From the NCBI GenBank assembly GCA_017559135.1, contig JAFYSZ010000011.1, forward strand, positions 1-33,709: a stretch of 33,709 nt of DNA. The letters run 5' to 3'. Under the pieces are notes generated by a model. It was not told the DNA's origin. It saw only the letters and a list, made by a program, of their open reading frames with translations, and searched no databases. This document shows, piece after piece, positions 18,870-27,300 of this stretch. The first letter of the stretch is position 1. Each line of letters opens with the position of its first letter. A program made the position numbers and the translations under genes. The stretch comes from Bacteroidales bacterium. GTDB lineage: Bacteria; Bacteroidota; Bacteroidia; Bacteroidales; P3.

Positions 18870-19253
18870 CTATTTCTTTGCATCTTTTGGTCTCTTTGTA
18901 CCATATTTTGAACGTCTTTGTTTTCTACCATCAACACCAGCAGTATCCAAAGCTCCACGAATGATGTGATATCTAACACCTGGTAAGTCCTTAACACGAC
19001 CACCTCTAATCATAACGATAGAGTGTTCTTGTAAGTTATGACCTTCTCCTGGTATGTAAGCATTCACTTCTTTACCATTTGTTAATTTTACTCTGGCAAC
19101 TTTTCTCATTGCAGAATTTGGCTTTTTAGGTGTAGTAGTATACACTCTGGTACAAACACCTCTACGTTGAGGGCAAGAGTCCAATGCAGGAGATTTACTC
19201 TTGTACTCCATTTTTGTACGTCCTTTACGGATTAATTGTTGAATTGTAGGCAT
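18870..19253 (-). CDS. rpsL: 30S ribosomal protein uS12
   Basis: 127 residues, first gene of the cluster. Decoding-centre loops are intact: [19 protein letters not shown] with Lys43 and Lys44, and [12 protein letters not shown] with Lys88 and the Asp89 that RimO methylthiolates in other bacteria. The lysines usually changed in streptomycin resistance are therefore wild type. The first Met shown gives the expected [12 protein letters not shown] start. A ~190-base structured leader and a good promoter lie upstream. Confidence 0.98.
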   Translation of the reverse strand: MPTIQQLIRKGRTKMEYKSKSPALDSCPQRRGVCTRVYTTTPKKPNSAMRKVARVKLTNGKEVNAYIPGEGHNLQEHSIVMIRGGRVKDLPGVRYHIIRGALDTAGVDGRKQRRSKYGTKRPKDAKK

Positions 19254-19309
19254 ATCGAAATATGTTCTTTTCTTTTTTAATTATTATTTTTTTACTTTTT
19301 ATTAAATTA

Positions 19310-19440
19310 GAAAAATTCAACGTTCAAAAAACCACAGCCAATTGGTCCTAAGAATAACTCTCCAAAGACACGTCAACCCTTCATAACTAACAGAATCAAC
19401 TTGTTACGAAACGAGTCTATACAGAGACGCTAATTTTTTC
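19310..19440 (-). promoter_or_regulatory. Structured 5' leader of the rpsL (str) transcript
   Basis: The predicted transcript start region, GAAAAAATTAGCGT (19440-19427), can pair with ACGTTGAATTTTTC (19323-19310) in 13 of 14 positions (11 Watson-Crick, 2 G-U, one A-A mismatch). This would close a ~130-base domain. Inside it TAACA/TGTTA can form a small stem, and ACCA/TGGT another followed by TTTTTT near 19326. The arrangement looks like a ribosomal-protein-binding or attenuating leader. I recognise no described class. Confidence 0.45.
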
Positions 19441-19446
19441 AATCTG

Positions 19447-19476
19447 CAAAATTACAACTTTTTTTTGTAATACCAA
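19447..19476 (-). promoter_or_regulatory. Promoter of the ribosomal protein cluster
   Basis: TAATTTTG (19454-19447, minus strand) matches the Bacteroidota -7 element TAnnTTTG exactly and is followed by CAGA. TTGG (19476-19473) lies 18 bases upstream in the place of the -33 TTTG. A start near 19440 would give a ~187-base leader. It is the only strong box found upstream of rpsL and may drive all 33 genes. Confidence 0.7.
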
Positions 19477-19880
19477 GAAAATCAACGAAAAAATTAGCAC
19501 ATAGTATCATTTTTCAACAAATCAAAGTTAAAAAAAATAAAAAGCGACTCTGTAAAAACAACTTATACACATGGCATATTTGTACACATAAAGTGCAAAT
19601 AAAAAATAATAATCTTTTTATTTGTTATGTATTTACTTTGTTTTTTTCAATTTACAAGAGTATGAATTTTTATGATTACTGCAAGGAAAAATAATTCTAC
19701 GTTTTAGAAAAATATTTCGCTGAAAAAATAAAATATTTCATAGAATTATTTTAATAAAACGCAGAAAAAAAAATTGTTAAGAAATACATACATTACACCA
19801 AGCAAAAGAATTCTTTTTTATTTTTAATTTTTTCTTTTATTTATAACATTAATATCACTTTATCTATACATTATATATAC
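19477..19880. other. AT-rich non-coding stretch with inverted repeats
   Basis: No credible coding sequence on either strand. Besides the 65-base inverted repeat listed separately, ATTTG(TA)CAC...GTGCAAAT (about 19588-19610) can form a small bulged hairpin. The rest is A/T runs. Its place between the str promoter and a decayed gene suggests leftover DNA from a former insertion, but no mobile-element ends were seen. Confidence 0.5.
19688..19752. repeat. 12-bp inverted repeat enclosing 41 bp
   Basis: AAAATAATTCTA (19688-19699) is the reverse complement of TAGAATTATTTT (19741-19752). The enclosed DNA holds a second nested pair, TGAAA/TTTCA (19721-19740), and two copies of AATATTTC. The structure could fold on either strand. 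Purpose unknown. Confidence 0.5.
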
Positions 19881-19883
19881 AGT

Positions 19884-19962
19884 TACCAAAATGGTATAAA
19901 CATTATGCCAAAACTGGATAGCGAATATACCAAATATGGATAGGCGATATACAGTTTTGGTA
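19884..19962. repeat. 22-bp-phased tandem repeats with a conserved 13-bp core
   Basis: Four related 13-bp cores begin at 19884, 19906, 19928 and 19950, exactly 22 bp apart: TACCAAAATGGTA, TGCCAAAACTGGA, TACCAAATATGGA and, inverted, TACAGTTTTGGTA. Units two and three also share GGATAG and ATA in the rest of the period (about 16 of 22 bases equal). The first core is itself a palindrome (TACCA/TGGTA), and ATATACAGTT appears just before the first core and again at the fourth. Spacing of about two helical turns puts all cores on one DNA face, as in operators or iterons. The array begins where the ATPase pseudogene ends. Confidence 0.55.
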
Positions 19963-19964
19963 TT

Positions 19965-20471
19965 ATTTTTCAATCCGTATGTCGTAACAAATGTTTGATG
20001 CAATGCTTTTTTGTTTTTGTTACCGTTCTAAACGCCTCTAATCTTTCTCGCGAATGCTGGTCATATTGTTTTGTAATTTCAAATTCTGATTAAGAATATT
20101 TAATTTCACATAGATTGATAACTTGATCTCTTCTATAAATAAGCAAATCTATTTGTGTTCTCTCTCCTTTCCACGCACATACATCACTTTGCTCTCCACT
20201 AATACCTAATTTTTGTTTGATTTGTCGGATATGAAGTAAGCATAATTGTTCAAGTGTATTGTCTAATGAAATCACAGTCGCATAAATTTCGCAAAGCTTT
20301 TGTTACGTCTCCTCCATCTTTGATTTTTGTGATTTCTATTATTTCATTACGAGTCAATCCCAAAGTCTTATTTGCTAATGTTTCTATAATTTGTTTATGA
20401 AGTGCTGCTTCGTTAAAAAGAGAACGGAATAAAAACTCATATTCTCTTGACAAAAGTAAGGCGTCTTCCAT
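19965..20471 (-). pseudogene. Decayed DUF234-type AAA ATPase (C-terminal remnant)
   Basis: Pieces of the C-terminal half of a Bacteroidota ATP-binding protein (ATPase_2 + DUF234 family) can be read in order on the minus strand: SREYEFLFRSLFNEAALHK, LTRNEIIEITKI, LCDCDFIRQYT, then in another frame LEQLCLLHIRQIKQKLGISG, TQIDLLIYRRDQVINLCEIK. Lesions: the N-terminal P-loop ATPase domain is missing (a TAG lies just upstream at 20478-20480). An internal deletion with frame change fuses FIRQYT to LEQLCLLHI near 20250-20275. An in-frame TAA lies at 20090-20092, where relatives often have Gln. A frameshift in an A run (20005-20011) precedes FVTTYGLKNN. Intact relatives are ~400-500 residues. The family name is from memory of the motifs; that the gene is broken is directly visible. 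Confidence 0.8.
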
Positions 20472-20483
20472 AAATTGCTACCA

Positions 20484-20522
20484 ATTCCTCGGAAACTCGA
20501 TTTTTTTGAGTTAGCGAGGAAT
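20484..20522. repeat. Inverted repeat between pseudogene and lolA-like gene
   Basis: ATTCCTCG (20484-20491) pairs with CGAGGAAT (20515-20522), and inside it AACTC pairs with GAGTT across a 2-base internal loop, around an A/T loop. It lies 16 bases after the lolA-like stop codon. It could stabilise or loosely terminate that transcript, though no T run follows on the minus strand. Confidence 0.55.
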
Positions 20523-20537
20523 AATATCATTTCGTTT

Positions 20538-21185
20538 TTATCTCAAATCTATGATTTCAGCGTTTGGATAGGCTTGTGTTGGAAAAGAAAAATCTGTTGT
20601 TTTCACTTGCTGATTTGCTTTGTAAGATGTGAAATTTATCACGTAGGTATTTCCACCTCTTACGTATATTATCATTTCTTTTATGCGATTTGTGGATTTG
20701 TTGCTAACTATTCTAATTTTTGAAACGTTGGTGCTTTTCTTTGGAACAAGGTCTATTACATAATTTACATCTTCTTCTCTAATTAGTTTTGGGCGAAAGT
20801 CTTTTGAATAGGTCTTGATTGTATTTGGAAAATTAAAGATATTGTTTGTTTGGTCTATGATTGAGAGTTCTACTTCGGAGGTTTCTTTCACGTAATGCCA
20901 AAGATTCTTACCATCACAATAGTCTTCAAATCCTTGTGCTATAAGACGAAATTTATCTCCGTTTGAAAGTAGGTTTCCTTTTTGAGTTTCTATTGTTTTT
21001 TCTCCTGATTTAACCGTCATTGTATAGGAAATAAGCATTGGAGAATCGGTTGTTACTTTTTTTGAAACAGCATCTACTATTGATTGTGCTTGTTTATCGA
21101 CTACTACTCCATCAACTATTTCTCTTTGAGCAAAGGTTAGAGAAAATATAAATATGCAAACAAAAAACAAAAAACTCTTTTTCAT
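20538..21185 (-). CDS. LolA-like outer-membrane lipoprotein carrier protein
   Basis: 215 residues. A signal peptide (MKKSFLFFVCIFIFSLTFAQ) predicts a periplasmic protein. The rest has the LolA-type beta-rich pattern: an N-terminal helix with AQSIVDAVSKKV, then SYTMTVKSGEKTIETQKGNL, GDKFRLIAQGFEDYCDGKNL and WHYVKETSEVEL, and ending near TTDFSFPTQAYPNAEIIDLR. LolA ferries lipoproteins from the inner to the outer membrane. It starts 2 bases after ftsK, a common pairing in Bacteroidota, so the genes are almost surely co-transcribed. Sequence similarity in this family is low, so the fold is surer than the exact role. Confidence 0.8.
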   Translation of the reverse strand: MKKSFLFFVCIFIFSLTFAQREIVDGVVVDKQAQSIVDAVSKKVTTDSPMLISYTMTVKSGEKTIETQKGNLLSNGDKFRLIAQGFEDYCDGKNLWHYVKETSEVELSIIDQTNNIFNFPNTIKTYSKDFRPKLIREEDVNYVIDLVPKKSTNVSKIRIVSNKSTNRIKEMIIYVRGGNTYVINFTSYKANQQVKTTDFSFPTQAYPNAEIIDLR

Positions 21186-21187
21186 AA

Positions 21188-23542
21188 TTATTTTAAGTAT
21201 TCTTTTAAAATTTCATTTAGTTCCACTTCGGTTTTCACAAGAACTTCTCTTGCTTTACTACCTTCAAACGGACCAACTATACCTGCTGCTTCTAATTGAT
21301 CAATGATTCTGCCTGCCCTATTGTAGCCTAAGGATAGTTTTCTTTGGATTAGCGAAGTTGAACCGTGCTGATGCGTTACCACAAGGCGTGCTGATTCTTC
21401 AAATTTAGGGTCAAGTTGTTTCATATCCACCTCTTTGCTTGGCTCAGAGGTCTCATCTAAGTATTCTGGCAATAGGAAGGTTTCGTCAAATCCTCGTTGT
21501 GAACCAATATATTCAGATAATTGTTCAATTTCTTCGGTATCTATCAAAGCACATTGCAAACGTATCAAATCGCTTCCAGCAGAAATCAACATATCTCCTC
21601 GTCCTATGAGTTGTTCTGCACCAGAGGTGTCAAGAATTGTTTTACTATCTACCCTACTACTTACTTTGAAGGCAATTCTTGCAGGGAAGTTAGCTTTAAT
21701 TGTTCCTGTTATGATATTTACCGTTGGACGTTGTGTGGCTATTATAAGATGTATTCCAACGGCACGTGCAAGTTGTGCAAGACGTGCAATAGGCATTTCT
21801 ATTTCTTTGCCTGCTGTCATAATCAAATCAGCAAATTCATCTATCACAAGCACAATATATGGCATATATCTATGACCTTCGGTTGGAAGAAGACGTCTTG
21901 AACAGAATTTCGCATTATATTCTGTTATCTTTTTACAACCTGCTGCTTTCAATAGGTCATATCTCTGATCCATTTCAATACATAGAGAATTGAGAGTGCG
22001 AACAACCTTTTTAACATCGGTTATTATTGCTTCTTCGCTATCGGGTAATTTTGCTAAATAGTGTCTTTCTATTTTTGAATAAAGAGAGAGTTCCACTTTC
22101 TTTGGATCAACCATTACGAATTTCAAATCGCAAGGGTGTTTTTTAAATAATAGAGAAGATATAATCGCATTTAGACCTACGGATTTACCTTGTCCTGTTG
22201 CTCCTGCCATAAGTAAGTGTGGCATTTTTGCAAGATCAGCAACGTAAGGTTCGGAAGAAATTGTTTTTCCTATCGCAATAGGTAATTCATATTTTGTATC
22301 CACAAATTGAGGCGAAGTAAGCATCGTTTTCATCGACACAATTTGAGGATTAAAATTAGGAACTTCTATACCAATTGTTCCTTTGCCTGGTATAGGAGCA
22401 ATTATTCTTATACCCAAAGCCGAAAGACTAAGGGCAATGTCGTCTTCAAGGTTTTTAATCTTATTTATTCTTGTTCCCGGTGCAGGTACAATTTCATAAA
22501 GCGTTACAGTAGGACCGGGAGTTGCAGATATTTTTACAATATCTATCTTATAGTTTCTTAGAGTGTTTACAATTCTATCTTTATTGGAAAGTAATTCTCT
22601 TTCATCAATTACTTTATTGTTTTTCTCGTAATCAATCAATATATCAACCGTAGGAAGTCTGTAAGAAGACAATTCTAATTTTGGATCGTATGGCGTATCT
22701 GTTCCATAATGCTCCGTTTGTTCTTCTTCAAATATTTCTTCCTCTTCCAAAACATCATCTTCTTCTTGTGGTTGTTCTTGAATTTCAAACTCTACTTCAA
22801 GATTTTCTTCTTCCTCTTCTTGCTTTTGAGGTTCAATATCAAATTCTATAACAGCAGAAGGTTGTTCTATTTTTTCTTCTTGTGGTTTTATTTCTGTTTT
22901 CTTTTCTTTCTTCGGCTTTTCTCTTTGAGGAGTTGAACTAAATTCTTTATCCTTTAAACTATTCCAAAATCTTCTTACGAAAGAATAACTAACTTTGAAA
23001 AGAATTTTTGGGAAAAGAATAGTAAATAGCAAATTAAATAATGCAGCACCGAAAGCACCTATTATACTCACAAGCCATTGATTAACCATTACCCCTACAA
23101 CACCTGCAAATACATCTAAGCTTGCAAAATTCGCAGGGAAAGCCACTACAAAAAAGCCAAAAAAGCAAGAAGACCATAGCATAATAACAATTACACTAAC
23201 AATCCATTTGCTAATGTTTTTAATTTCTACTTTAAAAAGCCTTAAAACTATAAAAGAAAGGAAAATCAATAAGCCAAAAGAGGCTACTCCAAAGGTATTA
23301 CATATAAAGAATTCGGCAACACTTGCTCCTATTGAGCCACACCAATTATCTATATTAAAATTTGCGTCAGAAAACCAACTCCAATAAAAAGAGACAAAGG
23401 ACACAAAACAAAATACCGTAAAAATAGCAACAACAACAGCTATTGTTTTAGGGAATTGCTCACTTTTAAAAAAAGTTAAAAGCGAAGTTTTTGCAGTTCT
23501 ATTTTGGGTTTTCTTTGTTTTTTTATCCTTTGTCCTTTGCAT
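21188..23542 (-). CDS. ftsK: DNA translocase FtsK/SpoIIIE
   Basis: 784 residues. About four membrane segments lie in residues 30-185. A linker rich in Glu, Gln and Pro follows (205-280, with EEEEEE and EEDDVLEEEE runs). The motor domain has an alpha part from about 290, Walker A GATGQGKS (447-454), Walker B VLVIDEFADL (564-573) and ATQRPTVNIITG (602-613). The C-terminal winged-helix gamma domain (about 715-784) includes TSLIQRKLSLGYNRAGRIID, which in relatives reads KOPS-type sequences and activates XerCD. It pumps chromosome ends through the closing septum. The linker is short compared with gammaproteobacterial FtsK, as is usual for this phylum. Confidence 0.96.
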   Translation of the reverse strand: MQRTKDKKTKKTQNRTAKTSLLTFFKSEQFPKTIAVVVAIFTVFCFVSFVSFYWSWFSDANFNIDNWCGSIGASVAEFFICNTFGVASFGLLIFLSFIVLRLFKVEIKNISKWIVSVIVIMLWSSCFFGFFVVAFPANFASLDVFAGVVGVMVNQWLVSIIGAFGAALFNLLFTILFPKILFKVSYSFVRRFWNSLKDKEFSSTPQREKPKKEKKTEIKPQEEKIEQPSAVIEFDIEPQKQEEEEENLEVEFEIQEQPQEEDDVLEEEEIFEEEQTEHYGTDTPYDPKLELSSYRLPTVDILIDYEKNNKVIDERELLSNKDRIVNTLRNYKIDIVKISATPGPTVTLYEIVPAPGTRINKIKNLEDDIALSLSALGIRIIAPIPGKGTIGIEVPNFNPQIVSMKTMLTSPQFVDTKYELPIAIGKTISSEPYVADLAKMPHLLMAGATGQGKSVGLNAIISSLLFKKHPCDLKFVMVDPKKVELSLYSKIERHYLAKLPDSEEAIITDVKKVVRTLNSLCIEMDQRYDLLKAAGCKKITEYNAKFCSRRLLPTEGHRYMPYIVLVIDEFADLIMTAGKEIEMPIARLAQLARAVGIHLIIATQRPTVNIITGTIKANFPARIAFKVSSRVDSKTILDTSGAEQLIGRGDMLISAGSDLIRLQCALIDTEEIEQLSEYIGSQRGFDETFLLPEYLDETSEPSKEVDMKQLDPKFEESARLVVTHQHGSTSLIQRKLSLGYNRAGRIIDQLEAAGIVGPFEGSKAREVLVKTEVELNEILKEYLK

Positions 23543-23563
23543 TATTTAGTAATACTTTGTTTA

Positions 23564-24259
23564 TTAAAAGTCATCATCAGATCCTGCGCCACCACCCATT
23601 GCTTCTTGAAGAATTTGGATTTTCTCTTGAAATTCTTCCATTGTTAATTCTTCATATCCTGTTTCTAAAAGCAAGTCTGTCTTCTTTACCTTTCCGTCAA
23701 TTACTTCTACTGCTGTGAAAGTACAAGAAAGAGTTTCTGCATATTGAACAGTGTATTCAAAAGGCATTGCTTTCAAACCAGGATAGTTCATCATTTCAAG
23801 AGAAGGACCTAAATCCTTACAAGCCCAGAAAGTTTCTGTTTCTTCAATGTTTTCTGCGTTTTTGTAAGTTGCTACAACTTCGTGAGCAGTCTTTCCTGCC
23901 ATATCTTTTGTCTTACCTGTGAAGTTGTAATTCACTACTGTAAAAGCAGAATCTGGCATTTTTTCTCTAATATACCATTTTCCACCTACGCCTTCCACTG
24001 GAATTTGAGAAAAATCAAACATAAGAGTTGCTGTTTTCTTTTGAGCATCTGTCAAAACCACTGCACCCATTGTCATATCCATGTATTTGGTTTTTTCTTC
24101 AAATACTTTTACTTCATATTCCGCTGGTAATCCTTGTGGAACATCGCCACTCCAAGTCAATTGATACTTAATTGTTCCAGCCCATTTACCTTGTTGAGCT
24201 TGCAAACCTAATGTGAATGCACTAACTAAAAGTGCAAACAAAAAAATGTGTTTTTTCAT
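23564..24259 (-). CDS. Secreted DUF4412-like protein of unknown function
   Basis: 231 residues with a clear signal peptide (MKKHIFLFALLVSAFTLGLQ, cleavage after AQA), so exported to the periplasm or beyond. The rest is beta-rich: MDMTMGAVVLTDAQKKTATL, then GKTKDMAGKTAHEVVATYKN and TFWACKDLGPSLEM, and a helical ELTMEEFQEKIQIL before a Gly-rich then acidic end (AGSDDDF). The layout (a metal-free stretch about material state, a maGkta motif, then a W/F-A-C-K-D segment and a final TMEEFQ helix) resembles DUF4412 proteins. No enzyme motif is seen. It lies 21 bases upstream of ftsK and probably heads that transcript. Confidence 0.6.
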   Translation of the reverse strand: MKKHIFLFALLVSAFTLGLQAQQGKWAGTIKYQLTWSGDVPQGLPAEYEVKVFEEKTKYMDMTMGAVVLTDAQKKTATLMFDFSQIPVEGVGGKWYIREKMPDSAFTVVNYNFTGKTKDMAGKTAHEVVATYKNAENIEETETFWACKDLGPSLEMMNYPGLKAMPFEYTVQYAETLSCTFTAVEVIDGKVKKTDLLLETGYEELTMEEFQEKIQILQEAMGGGAGSDDDF

Positions 24260-24294
24260 ACTTACTAATTTTTATAATTTTCTATTCTAATCTG

Positions 24295-24302
24295 CAAAAA
24301 TA
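24295..24302 (-). promoter_or_regulatory. Putative promoter of the DUF4412-ftsK-lolA transcript
   Basis: TATTTTTG (24302-24295, minus strand) matches TAnnTTTG and is followed by CAGA, as in the rpsL promoter. The expected start is about 30 bases before the ATG at 24259. No clear -33 TTTG at the right spacing. Confidence 0.5.
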
Positions 24303-24330
24303 CAAATTTTCTCTAAGAAATAATATTTTT

Positions 24331-27300
24331 TCATTGTTTTTTAGAAATAGAATCCTTTAACAACATCAAACGATTTACTACATTCACCTCACTTACTCCT
24401 GAATCAAAATCCAAAGAAAGCAGACTTAAATCAGGATAAAGTTGCTTTATTTTATTCTCTACTCCTTTACTGATAATATGATTTGCAATACAACCAAAAG
24501 GTTGCAAACTGATAACTCCATCAGCCTTGTTATGAGCCAAAGAAACTATTTCAGCAGGCAAAACCCACCCCTCTCCAAATTGAGCAATCAAAGGAATAAC
24601 TTCTTCAACCTTATCTGCCAATTCGTAAATATCCTCTAACGGAGAATAATATTTGAACTTAGAAATAATATCGTTGAATCTTGAAATTTCTTTTTTTACA
24701 ATATTATATATAAGTCGCATAATAGGATTTGGAATGCTTGAAGTATCAACTTTATTTTCAAGTTTCACATCTCTATTGACAAAAAACTGAGTCATAAAAG
24801 GAGTTAAAGTTGGAGGAATTACCTCAATTTTTTGACTCATCAGCCAAGAAATAATATTTTGATTAGCAAACGGGTGGAATTTCAAGAAGATTTCTCCAAC
24901 TATTCCGACTTTTTTGCGTTCCAAATATTCGTTTGGCAACAAATTATTAAAGTCTTTTACAGCCGATTTCAACAAAGCAATCAATCCTTTACGATCTTTT
25001 TGCAAGACAATAGGCTTTGCTTTTTGCAAGTAACTATCTTTTAGCTTCATCGCCAAAGAAGCATTCTCTATTCTCACCGCAGTAGAATGATACATCTTTG
25101 AAAGACAATCACCAAACAATATTGCATCAAAAGCAATTACAATAATATTTTTAAAATCAAGTTTAAAACCCGGTTGATTTGTATGAACATTGCTCGACAT
25201 TGCAGCAGAAATCACAGGCACATCAGCAAAACCTGCATCAACCAAAGCCTTTCTTATGATAGAATAATAATTTGAAGCTCTACATTGACCACCTGTTTGA
25301 GTAATTCCCACAGCCGTTTTATCTAAATCATATTTCCCCGAACGCAAAGCCTTAATCATATCTCCAACAATAAGAGTTGCAGGATAGCAAACCTCATTAT
25401 TAGAATATTGCAAGCCAAGATCTGCCGATTTTTCATCACTCAGCGGCAATACTTCTAACTTATAACCACTCAAAGCAAAGACTTCGGGCAACAAAGGTGA
25501 AGCATAATCAGTAAAAAACGGAGCAAGAATAGTTCTATGTTTATCTTCCAAGTCAAAAATCTTTGTATCAACAAAAGGTTTTACTTGTTTTTCTTTTGCA
25601 GGTTTGAGTTTCAGACTTTCCAAAAGGCTTCTAATTCTCAAACGCATTGAACCCACATTATTTATATCATCAACCTTTATGATAGTACAAGATTTTCCAT
25701 GGCGTTTCAAAAGATTTGTTATCTCATCAAGCAAAAAGGCATCAGGCCCACAGCCAAAAGAAGTAATTTGTATGTAATTTACACTATCATCTCTTTGAGC
25801 GCTCCACTTAGCAGCCTTAACAATTCTATTCATATACGTCCATTGCGAAAGCATATAAGTATCCTGCATATCAAAATCGTTATTCAACCTAACAATATCA
25901 TCACTTATAACACAAACTCCAAGAGAAGAAATAATATCACTAAGTTTGTGTTGAATCAAAGAATCAGAATGATAAGGTCGTGCAGCCAAAAGAACAATTG
26001 GGATATTATTTTGCTTTGCATTTTCATAGAATTGTTCAGCCTTGTCTTGCATATCTTTTTCATATCGGCTTTGTGCTTGCAGTGCTACTTTGACTGCATT
26101 TTTTATTTGAGAAGAAGAATATTTTAATTCTTTATTTTCTTCACACAAAGTCTTGATATAGGTTTGACAATTCTTTATAAGGAGATTTTCTGTCTTAAAA
26201 GTAAAGATCGGATTATTTATTTTGACATTACAATCCTCATAAACCGACATCTGACTCTTAACTAAAACACTATAAGAGGAAACAATCGGACAATTATATG
26301 AATTAGCGACCCCTTCACTTTCCTTTTTTTCAAACACAACGTAAGGAAAGAAAATACGTTTCAAACCTTTTGCAATAAGGTTATCAATGTGAGAGTGAAC
26401 TAATTTTGCAGGAAAACAAATATTTTCACTCATTACTTGCTTCAATCCCTTTTCATAATTACTATAAGTAGAAAGATCACTAAGGACAAGTTCTATATTG
26501 AGTTCAGCAAAGAAGGCTCTCCAAAAAGGAAAATCCTCAAACATATTCAAAACCCTCGGAACCCCTAACCTCATCTTAGGATTTTCAATAGCGGGATTGT
26601 CAAATACTCTCTCTAACTTATAAGAATATATATTATCTCCTTTATCGGCTTGTGCCTTTGAAGAGAATATTTTTTCGCATTTATTGCCCGAATGATATGT
26701 TTTATTGTTTTCAAAAGTGTATTTAGTAACAAGACATTGATTTTCACAACCCTTGCAATTTATTTCCTTAGAAACAAAAGCCGAAACCTTTTTTGAGAAA
26801 GTTGTTGCTATGTTTTGTTTCTCGTAATTCTCTTTTGCATAAATTGCACAGCCGTATGCACCCATCAATTCGGGTGTTTGACTACGAAAAACCTTTATTC
26901 CCAACATATTTTCCAAGGCTTTCACTATGCTATCATTACGCATTGTTCCTCCTTGAACAACGATATTTTTTCCTATGTCAAGAGAATTGAGTTTCAAAAC
27001 TTTGTACAAACAATTTTTTACAACAGAATAAGAAAGCCCTGCTGAAATATCTGGAATGCTTGCCCCTTCTCTCAAAGATTGTTTAACCTTTGAGTTCATA
27101 AAAACGGTGCATCGCGTTCCTAAATCGCAAGGACTTTTTGCCAAACAAGCAATTTGTGCAAATTCAGCAACGGGATAAGAAAGCGAATTAGCAAAATTCT
27201 CAATAAAAGAACCACAACCCGAAGAGCAAGCCTCGTTTAACTCAATCTTATTCAAAACTCCGTCTTCAATAAACATTGCTTTCATATCTTGACCGCCTAT

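Noticed and set aside
18870..19253. Possible streptomycin-resistance changes in uS12
   Set aside because: Lys43, Lys44 and Lys88 are all the sensitive type.
19884..19962. Possible CRISPR array
   Set aside because: The repeats are degenerate, have a 22-bp period with only ~9 bp between cores, one copy is inverted and there are no cas genes; this does not fit repeat-spacer structure.
20484..20522. Rho-independent terminator for the lolA-like gene
   Set aside because: The stem is good but no T run follows on the minus strand, so I list it only as an inverted repeat.
20475..20723. Plus-strand open frame of 82 codons
   Set aside because: It overlaps the lolA-like gene antisense, and its start lies inside the inverted repeat; no supporting features.
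25699..26127. Plus-strand open frame opposite the activase gene
   Set aside because: Antisense to well-conserved coding sequence, with no start context or recognisable motif.
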